NCBI GenBank assembly: GCA_949130495.1
Contig: OX422209.1
Location: 697,607,757 to 697,671,756 of the forward strand
DNA: 64,000 nucleotides
DNA from: Sambucus nigra
Lineage: Eukaryota > Streptophyta > Magnoliopsida > Dipsacales > Adoxaceae
Direction of reading: 5' to 3'
Shown piece by piece: positions 9,346-18,803 of the stretch (the stretch's first letter is position 1; each line of letters opens with the position of its first letter). Made by a program: the position numbers and the translations under genes. The notes beneath the pieces are model-generated. The model ran no database searches, was not told the origin of the DNA, and saw only the letters and a list, made by a program, of their open reading frames with translations.

Positions 9346-10563
9346 CTATCTTAGTGGGGAATCAGTGAGGACGACCATGGAATGGGCTTGGAAGTAAGGC
9401 TTCATCTTCCTTGAAGCATGTATCAGGGCGTATGCTAACTTTTCCATACGAGGATAATTTTGCTCAGACCCTTGAAGGGCCTTACTGTTGAAATACACAG
9501 GACTTTGGATTCCAACGTCTTCTCTTACTATGGCTGCACTTATAGTCGATTCAAAGAGTGCTAGATAAACGTATAATTTCTCTCCTACTATGGGCCGAGA
9601 TAATAATAAGGGAGACCCCAGGTAAGCTTTGAGTTGGTTAAAAGCTTCTTCGCACTCTTTGTCCCACTGGAAGGCCTTTCTAAGCACTTTATAGAATGGA
9701 AGACACTTGTCCGTTGCTCTGGAAACAAACCTATTGAGTGCGGCCACTCTCCCCGTGAGTCTTTGGACGTCCTTGATACTCCTTGGCGTCTTCATGTCAA
9801 GCAAAGCCTTAATTTTCTTAGGGTTTGCTTCGATTCCTCTTTGATTGACGATAAATCCAAAAAACTTCCTAGCTCCTACCCCGAAGACACACTTCGCTGG
9901 GTTGAGTTTCATCCTGTACAAGTCCATAGTATGGAAGGTCTTTTTAAGGTTTGCCACATGACTGCAAGCCTTTAAGCTCTTCGTCAGCATATCGTCTACA
10001 TACACCTCCATAGTCTTGCCTATTTGGTCTTCGAACATCTTATTCACAAGACGTTGATATGTCTCCCCCTCATTTTTTAGACTAAAGGGCATCACTTTGT
10101 AGCAGTACGTCCCTTTATCGGTAATGAAGGCTGTCTTCTCTGAGTCTTCCGCATCCATGAAGATCTGATTGTAGCCTAAGTACGTGTCCATGAAGCTCAT
10201 GAGCTCATGCCCTGCAGTAGCATCTACCATCTGGTCTATCCGAGGTAAGGGATAGCTATCTTTTGGGCAAGACTTGTTCAGGTCAGTGAAATCAACGCAC
10301 ATTCTCCACTTTCCATTGGCCTTGGGCACGATGACTGCATTCGATAACCACTCCCGATATATGACTTCTCTAATAAACTCAGCCTTTTCCAATTTTTTAA
10401 CCTCTTCCCGGATGATGTCGCACTTCTCCCTGGAGTAAAATCTTCGTCTTTGTTTGATGAGCCTGGCACCTTTGGTCACGTTAAGCTTGTGACACATAAC
10501 CTCAGGGTTGATGCCGAGCATATCTACGTGACCCCAAGCAAAGACACTCTGCCTCTTCCTCAA
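9346..10563 (-). pseudogene. Tat #1 reverse transcriptase and degenerate gypsy RNase H
   Basis: The longest uninterrupted frame in the window, 405 codons. Fingers/palm motifs: WRMCVDFTDLNK, DSYPLPRIDQ, FMDTYLGYNQI (catalytic Asp at residue 126), MPFSLKN..ATYQRL-like EGETYQRL, and YVDD at residues 188-191. Then come the thumb and connection (GFIVNQRGIEANP) and a C-terminal RNase H-like part (YVYLALFESTISAAIVRE...QNYPRMEKLAYAL) that lacks the catalytic acids, as usual for the first RNase H of Tat elements. It is part of the gag-pol polyprotein, not a separate gene, and stops flank both ends. Active-site residues are intact. Confidence 0.93.
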
Positions 10564-11433
10564 GAAGTTTATCAGCTCTTCCTTGATTTCTATTTTTAAG
10601 GCTTTACCGACCTGGATTATTTTTCCCGATTCGTCCTCATTGAGGACGATGGATTCTACCTCTTCCGCAGCCTCTCCCTTCTTTAACTTTATTTCATCTC
10701 TTGGGTTAAGCGTATCAATGATATAAGTGGTGGTTGCCCTCTTATGGACCTATCTCTCTTCGGTCGAGTTGAAGTAACCTTCACGTGCTATGGTCTGATC
10801 ACCTTGCACTTCCCCTACCCCATAGGGGGTCGGGAATTTTAGCAACTGGTGGACCGTCGATGGCACGGCCTCAAACTCCTTAAGGGCCACTCGTCCAATG
10901 ATGAGGTTATAGTCCGAGAAGACATTTTTGTCCATCACGAAAAAATTTATATTTCGGGTCAACCTCTTAGGCCACTCATCACCCATTCATACGTCCATAT
11001 CATACATGCCCTATGGGTGGACCTTTTCGTCGCTGAAGCCCATTAAAGCATGATGATAGGGTACCAGCCTTGCTCTGCTAAGACCTAGGCTCTTGAAGCA
11101 AGGCCAAAACATCACGTCTGTTGAACTCCCCCCATTCACGAGGATCCTCTGCACCTCGCATCCATGCACCCTTGTTGTTATTACCAAAGGGTCATCATAT
11201 GGGGCTAAGATACCTTTGAAGTCAAGTCGGGAGAACCCAACTATAAGGGTGTCCATGTCCACCTTCTTTCTCTTCTGTGCTATATCGGAAGACGTTAAAT
11301 TTACCACTTCAAGTTTGGCCACTGACTTGGCCTCTGCCACATGAGCTTTTACGTCAGCCACTTCAGAGCCACCTCCCGCAAGTCCTCCATAGATGGTGTC
11401 AACACCAAAGGAGATCATGCCAACCCTATTCAC
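10564..11433 (-). pseudogene. Tat #1 protease region with altered active site
   Basis: The retropepsin-like segment reads DPLVITTRVHGCEVQRILV followed by NGGSSTDVMF, where the family has DSGSS. The catalytic Asp is Asn and the next residue is Gly, so this copy cannot be an active aspartic protease. Downstream come YNLIIGRVALKEF and FPTPYGVGEVQGDQ, then REGYFNS, the normal Tat linker to RT. In-frame stops interrupt near 10,990-11,010 and 10,747. A protease would cut the polyprotein into gag, RT-RH and integrase. Confidence 0.85.
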
Positions 11434-12561
11434 TGTAGTGTTGTCATCTTTCGGTGGAAGGTTCGGATCGTCTTCATTATCTCATTCTGAATCATTATTT
11501 CATCTAGTCGGGGCATCGTCACGGTATCTGTCGTTTCTCCTCTTCTTAGGGTCATCTCTTCCGCCTTTAGGAGCCTTGCCATCAACATACTTCCTTAACT
11601 TTCTGAACTTTAACATCTTTTCAATCTCATCCTTCAAGGCGAAGCATATATCTGTAACATGGCCATGGTCTTGGTGGAACTCGCACCACATGTTTTTGTT
11701 CCTCTTATGTAGAGCGGCCTTCAGTTTCTCCGGCTATCTTAGAGTCATGTCATTCTTGATCTCGTTGAGGATATGCTTACAGCTCGCAGTTAGAGGAGTA
11801 TAGTGAGAGAACTTGTCATCGATTGACCTCTTCTTTTCGTCTTTCTTTCTTTGGGACTTCCCGCTACTACCATGGTTCTCATCCTCATACTTGGTGGCCA
11901 TTGCCTCTTCGGCATTCATGACCTTTACCGCAGTGTCCAGTAGCTCTGCCATAGACCTAGGAGGGTCTTCCGCGAGTTTCCACAACAACTTCCATTTCTG
12001 AAGACCTCCTATGAGGGCGGTCCTGACTATATTCTATTCGTAATCTTTAACCTCAAGTTTTTCTTTGTTGAACCTAGCGATGTAGTCTCTTAGGCTCTCT
12101 TCCTTGCCTTGCTTGACATACAGTAGATGAGTGGTCTTCTTTTGAGGTCTTACCCCAAAGCAAAAGTTATGAATGAATCGTTCAGCCAAGCCCTTGAAGT
12201 TCTCAATTGAATTCTTCGGAAGAGAAGTAAACCAGCTGTGTGCTGCTCCTGTCAAAGTACCGGAGAAGGCCCGAAACTTCATCTCATTAAGTATTGAGTA
12301 TATGTTCGCCGTTGACTGATACATCTCAATGTGATGTACAGGGTTGGTGCTACCGTCATACTTGGGAGACACCACGGGTCGTTTGACCTTAGCAGGGGTT
12401 GGAAAACTCATTATCCTTGCCACAAAGGGTGAGCCCTCTGAGAATCCTCTTTGCAATGGGTCTCGACTCTTAATGAGGTCTCCTATCTTCTCCTTGAGAC
12501 GTTGGATAGAGTCATTCCATGGTCTCCTTCCATCGGCCTGGCTGAGGTTATCCCCAGCCAC
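11434..12561 (-). pseudogene. Tat #1 gag
   Basis: The capsid/nucleocapsid protein. It runs from at least 12,561 in one frame with four internal stops. The retrotransposon gag domain shows KYDGSTNPVHHIEMYQ, MKFRAFSGTLTGAAHSWF, LPKNSIENFKGLAERF, HLLYVKQGKEESLRDYIARF and MAELLDTAVKVMNAEEAM. A zinc-binding-like motif follows: CEFHQDHGHVTDIC (11,650-11,690), then a basic tail. It is in the same frame as protease and RT, so the element encoded one gag-pol frame. Gag would form the particle that packages element RNA. Confidence 0.88.
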
Positions 12562-12976
12562 CTCTAAGGGGTGGACTGAGGGTGCCCCAGTTGCAGCGCA
12601 ACGTCAGCTATTGACCTCCTCCTGGTCTCTACCTCTTCCTGCATGAGGTCGGCCTTGGTGAGGCTGACGTTGTTCATCTCCTCTTTGCGAGCCGAGTGCA
12701 CTCCTTGACCTTGATAACCTCTATCTTAGGTCATTTACTGGGCCCAACCTCTCAAATGCTGACCCCCTGCTCAATCGATCAAAAACTGATCCTCATTGTT
12801 GGGCCTCTTCACCTCTTCGGCCGCCACAGCCTAGGCTCTGCTGAAGAGGACGTACAGTATTATTCAAAACCTCATACGGCTCCCAACATTCTTCCGGGAC
12901 ATCTTCCACCTCTAGATCGTCATACCTGTCCTCCGGGCAAGGGTTTCCTTGCCTCCCCAGGCACAAGCGCCTAGGG
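12562..12976 (-). pseudogene. Tat #1 gag N-terminus/5' leader, truncated
   Basis: Sequence upstream of the gag core, with Pro/Glu-rich coding-like stretches in the gag orientation. No PBS or LTR follows: at 12,977 it joins chromovirus gag sequence. The joint is the lost 5' end of Tat #1. Confidence 0.5.
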
Positions 12977-13679
12977 TCAGCACATCTGTATATGTGTATA
13001 TGTCTTCAGAGCAATATTGCCCAGGAAATGTTGTTGGATTCTCCAGGTAAGACCATATACAAAAAGTTATACCCTCTTCTCCACCGTACTCACCTCCAAT
13101 GGTACAAAATTATTCAATTGAGTAAATTAATCCTCATACTCCGTGACTATCCTCCCTTACCAAGAGAGGTCTAAGAACTTCCACCTCATCTTTGTTTGAA
13201 TGGCAGATGGAAAGTACTTATGGTCGAACCACTCACAAAACTCTTAAATTGTCATTATGTCTCTCTCCTGTGCGGTGGTAATGGAATCCCACCATTTCAA
13301 GGCCTTCCCAACTAGATTAAAGGTAGATAGTATCTTCCACTTTACATACATTCTCTCGTACATCTGCAAAATGCCAGTGGATATCCTTCTTCCATTAGCA
13401 CGCCTCATCTACATTAGAATTCCCCTAAAATCGGGAGGATGAGCATTCTGAAAGGAAACCCTGACTCACTACCAAGCAGAAGAAACAAGTGTAACTATCT
13501 TGGTGCCACCACCTACAATTGAGGTGACACCTATTGTTTTGATTGAGCAGTGGTAGTCAAGGATGAGTTAACTGCCTATGCAATAATAGTGGCAACCTAG
13601 CGATTGTCCCTTCTGCCAGAGTTGGCTGTTGCTCGGGATTTGCATCTCTGGCGGCTCGTGGTGAACATCTGGGATGCAT
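12977..13679 (-). pseudogene. chromovirus #1 gag remnant, right copy
   Basis: A second copy of 411-1,104, truncated at its C-terminal side by the junction with Tat #1. The minus strand again carries the chromovirus gag core with the EYEDE segment (about 13,080-13,200), upstream WWDS (about 13,280) and an ATG near 13,679. Frame changes differ slightly from the left copy. It precedes a well-preserved PBS, so this copy looks like the true 5' end of chromovirus #1. Confidence 0.75.
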
Positions 13680-13847
13680 CTGAAATGAGAAATAATTTCT
13701 ATAACTCCACAGTTCAATATCTCTCAAAATAGCTGAATATGTAAATGCACAATCATGAATACAATAATCCTAATAGTAGAGCTCTACATCAAAGAACGTT
13801 ACGCTAAGCATGACAAGTCCGTACAGATCCTAAGGACATTAGAACCT

Positions 13848-13861
13848 GAGCTCTGGTACCA
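13848..13861 (-). other. primer binding site of chromovirus #1
   Basis: The minus strand reads TGGTACCAGAGCTC, one mismatch from the initiator tRNA-Met site TGGTATCAGAGC, two bases inside the LTR start at 13,864. Confidence 0.85.
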
Positions 13862-14646
13862 TTTGTGACACCCGCCTATTCTATTCCTGGGTTATGAGTC
13901 TAATATTAAATTAAACATGAATCATTAATGGGTTCATTCTTAGAATCATTTTCAAAAATCAATTTATTTTACTAATACCTTAGTGGCCCAATGTCAAAAT
14001 TTTAATCTTTTAATTAACAGGCAATAAATTTAACTAATAAATCAAATTCACCATTCCAGTAAACATAGTAATAATGATAAGACTACGAGATGAATAATTG
14101 TCCGTGGAATAAACACTCCATACTCAAATCCAAATACAATCATTCATAATATAAATCCCAAATCCAAAAATGGAAATAAAATAAAAGTACAATGTCTATC
14201 AAATATCCAATAGCTAGAGATGGGCGACATGCCTGACTAATAAAATTCAATGATAGAAAGGAATTGATAAATGTGGAGCCAACTACTACCAAGGTCCAGT
14301 AACGTCCACAACAGCTGCAGCACGTCAAATGTAAAGGAACTCCTAAGCCTGGCATCCCTGTGACTGGGCACCTAAAAGGTTTTTACAAATATAAATTAGA
14401 AACGAGTCAGAGCCCAAGTAAAATAGTTTGAAATCATTTGCAAGTATTTAAAATGCAGTAAGAGTAGATATTATATACATGTCAGCTTCACATACTCTCG
14501 CTTGAGATCCTCACCTTTCAACTGTTGTGCACGCCTAATGTATACTTCTAAATGAACCTAGTTATTCTACCCTGCCTAACTAGTCTTTATTAGGCCTTGT
14601 CCCATCTAATAATTCATCATGCCCACCCGTTTTGCCCATACAATAC

Positions 14647-15573
14647 CGATGATGCTAGAAACAGCACCACCCTTCAAGGTGTTTGTGAGCTCAATTCAAT
14701 GTTAACAATGGCAGCATGTGTATATAGCAAATATAAGAGAATGAGGTGATGAGAAGAGGAATCACACCGGAATATAAGTGGTTCAGCCAATTAGGCCTAC
14801 GTCCACTGTGCGAGTCTATGGTGTGTATCACTGTATGAGGGCTCTAATGGCCATAGATACAAACTCTCAAGCTTTCTCTCTTTACTGTGTATTTGAACAG
14901 AGTTTCAGCTGGGGTTGCTAATTTCGGGCCCTTTTCTAAGAAGGAGAAGACAAGTATTTATAGTGCCTGGGGGGTGTAGTGTACCCCCCATGCATGTAAA
15001 GAGCATGTGTGTGTTGATCTAGCCAATATGATGAAGACATCTGTCCCTGTCACATGTAGAGAATGATGATGAAATATTCCCCCCACGTGGGGGGAATGAT
15101 TTGTTATAACTAATTTGTGTCCACGTGTCCTTGTCCGCACATGTCAATAAGTTCTCGGCCTCCGTGCTTGGTCATAACCTCAGCCTGGAAGAGTCCGAGG
15201 TTAGTAAGGTCTAGTTACCTATCCAATCCGAGATGAGCCATCATGGTCTCGGCTTCAGTGAAGTCGAGGATGGGTCGACCGGGACCGAGGTTAAGCTGGA
15301 ATATACTCGGAACTCCGGTCGATTCACTGATGGGGTTGGCTTTGGTAGAATTATGGCTCCTTGTAACCTCGGCCTACTCCCGACCGAGGTTATGTTTCCT
15401 GGGTGAACTGTCTAGCTGCTGATCCCCTCAGGAGGTTGGTAGTGGTGTCGGCCAGGGCCGACCCTGCTATGGTTGAGGCTGTTGGTCACTGATCCAAGGC
15501 CCTTCTAACGTCGACCTTGTTCTCGACCGAGGTTGATGTCTCTCAGCCGAGGTGGCACATTTGGGGCATATCA
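14647..15573 (-). repeat. Tat #1 LTR, second copy (acts as a solo LTR)
   Basis: A 927-bp copy of 2,075-3,010, flanked on both sides by chromovirus LTR sequence rather than by Tat internal sequence. Its left edge has CGAT instead of TGAT. It retains the TATA box (14,955-14,962) and a perfect 22-bp palindrome centred on CACGTG (15,076-15,097). The right end CATATCA is intact. Confidence 0.85.
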
Positions 15574-15713
15574 ATGAACCTAGTTATTCTACCCTGCCTA
15601 ACTAATGTATACTTCTAAATGAACCTAGTTATTCTACCCTGCCTAACTAGTCTTTATTAGGTCTCGTCCCATCTAATAATTCATCATGCCCACCCATATT
15701 TCCCATACAATAC
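15574..15713. repeat. 140-bp repeat of chromovirus LTR flanking the Tat LTR
   Basis: After the Tat LTR the sequence repeats the chromovirus LTR stretch that precedes it (ending CCCATACAATAC at both 14,646 and 15,713). Inside it a unit beginning AATGAACCTAGTTATTC is itself doubled. A normal insertion would show only the 5-bp AATAC duplication here. Confidence 0.8.
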
Positions 15714-17849
15714 GTTAATAAATTTCCAATTCCTTTTATCCATTAAAAGTTACCAATTAATTGTTCAGTTTCCACATACTTAGATTACTTTAGATATCAT
15801 TGTCCATCTTACCTATTAGTACACACGTAGAAGAACAAATCACACGTATATATAAACAACAAACTCATAATATATACGAAAAAGGCATCCTTAAGTGGAG
15901 ACCTGCGATGTAGGAATACTATGCTATCAAGTCTTGGTACATCACATACTAAGTAAACGATATAGGGTTCGAAATCACTCTCGTACCATACATTCACAAT
16001 TTGGAGGCAAACACAGTTCTGAGCGTTTGGGCTATGCACACACCTAACGCACCCAAATGACCGGTCACACTCTCATTCACATAAGTAATGCTCAATACCT
16101 AAGTTCTATGTTCTGAGGTACAAGTAAAAATCCCCCCAATGGCTCATCAGGATAAGATTGTCCATGACGCGAAACCTCCCGTGATAGCAAGTAGAGTAGA
16201 TATGTTCATTATCCAACAATAGGTATTCACACTAGCTACATGTATACATATTTAGTATAGGCACACACATAACCTATAATATATCTTGCACGTAGCATAT
16301 AACTCTCGAATATCATACATAGTAATAATTTACCATTATACCCCATTTATCGTATATTTCGAAGCATTACCCATTACTATATGGTTATCAAATACTCCTG
16401 AAGCTATTTTAGTAGTCATCCCACTCATATCCTACTGGTACGGGTCATAGGCCTCGATTCCCCATGACACAATATTATTCCCCGAATTTAGTTTCATTAT
16501 GTAATTAGGCCTAAATGACCTTAGCCCAAAATTTTCCTCATGTGACTATGTCTCAATCCTAACATTTGCCTACTCATAACCAAAATGTCTCCCATTATAT
16601 TTTAAAATTACTTCAAAAATTAACCCAACTATTCCCCACAAGGTCTAAGAAAAAAGGGTAAAAATTGTCAAATTCTGGGAAATCAAATCGATTCAGCCTT
16701 GGTTCGAATCGATTCGTTTTTCAAATCGATTCGGCCAAGGTGGCGAATCAATTCGCTTGTAACAGGTCTCATCTTCTCCATTGTAGCAGTTATGGGATTC
16801 ACCATTATTTGCCCTTAAACCTCCATGATTCAATCCCAATCTCCCAACTAAGTATACTAAACATTACACCAACATATATACATGATTTATAACATAATGG
16901 AATCATTAAATCATCAAAGAACACCTTTAAATCAAATTACTTATATACTAAATCTTAAAAAACCCTAGTTTATCATATTTATTCAAGAACTTCAATAAAA
17001 ACCCATATTTCTTCACATGTTGATATCATTAATTCATCAAATTCATTCTACATGCATAAAGAGATTAGACCTATCATGATTTCTACTTAAGAACGTGAAT
17101 TAAATCTTTCAAATTGACATCAATCTTTATGTATTCATGATTTTATTAATCTAACACTACCATGGATGGTATATATGCTCATAATTTAGAAAGATAAATA
17201 CTTTCCTCAATTAGTAGGTCTGAATTTCTGTAGAATGATGGTGGAATTTCTTTCTTCTCCTCTCGATCTACACAATGGTGGTGGTGGTGGTGCAAGAATG
17301 GTGTGGGATGGCCTTGAAACTCCCTCTCTTCCTCCCCTAATGGACTATGTGTATTTTGTAACTTCTAACCCTAATAGCATCAACCTACCAAATGATATAA
17401 ATCACCAATTTTCATAGGTCTCTTTTCCCCAAAAATTCAAAACACCACAATAGACTTCTGGGGTGCCGATTTGGCCTAAAAATGCCTCGGGACACAAACC
17501 AAGTCCCCGAGTACACGTTTTGACTATTTTTACCCTTCCAAGAACATTAGCACACTTGAAATGACCATTTGGATGACCCGTAATTAAATTACATTTTAAC
17601 TCACAATTTTAAGTCTCGACACGACTGACATGCACGTCCCGACTAAATTACCGTAATTGCCGTATTTCTCACTCACGATAATCATAATACATTCTTATTA
17701 ATTTATTACTCATTCACTAAGTAATATCCAACATAAATAAATATTAACCCTTATATCAGTAATTAATATTTATTTTATCTTGGATTAATTTCTGATTATT
17801 AATTTAATTAACCCCAATATAAAAATTATTAAAAATTTGGGGTGTTACA

Positions 17850-18803
17850 CAAGGAATTAATTTTAATAATTCCACAAAGTTCGTATTAATAAATGAATGC
17901 GAGGATCTTGAATCGATTAATACATGTGCCGTAAGATTTTGAAAAGAAATATCACCTTCAACGACATCATGACTATTTGACTTTGGAGTTGTTAAAATTG
18001 CAAAAGTCCAACCCTACGTTCCATTTCTTAGTGTTGATTTACTTCCATGCGTGAATCCTAGTGGTCGGGTATAAGTAATCATATCCTTTGGATATTAGAA
18101 TCTTTTTTCGAGAACTAGAAATGGGGGTTGTGAAAATTCAAGGTTCTACCTTGGTTTCCTAGAGATGGTTGGGACATGTTAGGGTTGGGATTACGAAATC
18201 TTGGGCATTGGGGCCTGATGTGACCTTGTTCGTTGCATTCATGACAACTTATTGTAGCCCAATTGTCTTTATGGTGTACTTGAGTGTACATACTACCATA
18301 TTTGGGTTTGAAACAGGGTGGTCCTTGACCTGATTATTAGAATATCAATTGTTGTAATTGTTTCTAGGAATCGGGACTAAATTTCAAAAACTCCCACTTG
18401 ATGCCGATTTTCTTTCAATGAGGGTGGATATTTCTATGATTTTTCTAAAGTCTAGTATCTGTAAAGGACTAAGGTAGGTCTTAATAATACCCTTTGTCCC
18501 TCTCTCAAAATGCTTGGATTTCTTTGTACCAGTGTTAAAATATTCCTGCGTTTATCGGGATAAATCTGTGAACCATACCTCATACTCAGCTATTGTCATA
18601 TGTTGTTGTTGTAATACTATAAATTCTACCATTAATTGATTTCTTGTTGATTCTAAAAAATACTTTTAGAAAAATATCTCCTCGAATTACTCCTAAATCA
18701 ATCCCTCAATATGTTGAATACGTCCTACAGACTTCCACCAATGATCTTCTTCTCCTTCGAAAACATAAGTAGCAAAACTTACCCTAAGTTTGGGTACTAT
18801 ATC
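17850..18803 (-). pseudogene. chromovirus #2 gag C-terminus and protease
   Basis: The minus strand carries, from right to left: a gag block (ATYVFEGEEDHWW, then MTIAEYEVWFTDLSR with a stop); a zinc knuckle CHECNEQGHI (about 18,220-18,260); and a protease start AHVLIDSRSSHSFI (about 17,890-17,940), in which the DSG active-site Gly is Arg. The protease is cut at 17,849 by the LTR of chromovirus #1. On the right the gag frame is cut at 18,803 by the gag-only element and resumes at 29,690 beyond it. Stops and shifts are frequent. Confidence 0.8.

Larger units (their letters stand above)
2075..12976 (-). mobile_element. Tat-lineage Ty3/gypsy retrotransposon #1 (5' end lost)
   Basis: In element orientation (right to left) the order is gag, protease, reverse transcriptase with degenerate RNase H, a second archaeal-type RNase H, integrase, a 127-bp tandem array, an antisense extra ORF, PPT and 3' LTR. 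Dual RNase H plus an antisense ORF between pol and the 3' LTR is characteristic of the plant Tat lineage. It sits in the LTR of chromovirus #1 (insertion after AATAC at 2,070-2,074). The 5' LTR and PBS are missing: at 12,977 the sequence switches to chromovirus gag. Confidence 0.88.
12977..15573. repeat. 2.6-kb direct repeat, right copy
   Basis: Matches 411-3,010 in the same orientation. One difference at the left edge is an extra TGTATATG step (TGTATATGTGTATATG versus TGTATATG). The right end coincides exactly with the Tat LTR terminus at 15,573. Confidence 0.85.
13864..17849 (-). repeat. chromovirus #1 5' LTR, interrupted by a Tat LTR
   Basis: Terminal inverted repeats TGTGACACC (13,864) and GGTGTTACA (ending 17,849) bracket the LTR. 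A Tat LTR (14,647-15,573) and a repeated 140-bp stretch (15,574-15,713) lie inside, so the original LTR is about 2.9 kb. In element orientation it begins TGTAACACCCC, typical of Tekay-type chromoviruses. It holds a cluster of ATCGATTC palindromes at 16,685-16,756 and a GGT run at 17,276-17,290. It ends inside the protease of chromovirus #2. No genes are present; the short frames are chance. Confidence 0.85.

Noticed and set aside
11393..11803. 136-codon plus-strand frame, and similar ones at 9,634, 11,093, 11,813 and 12,344
   Set aside because: They are antisense shadows of the Tat gag-pol frame, with no own domain.
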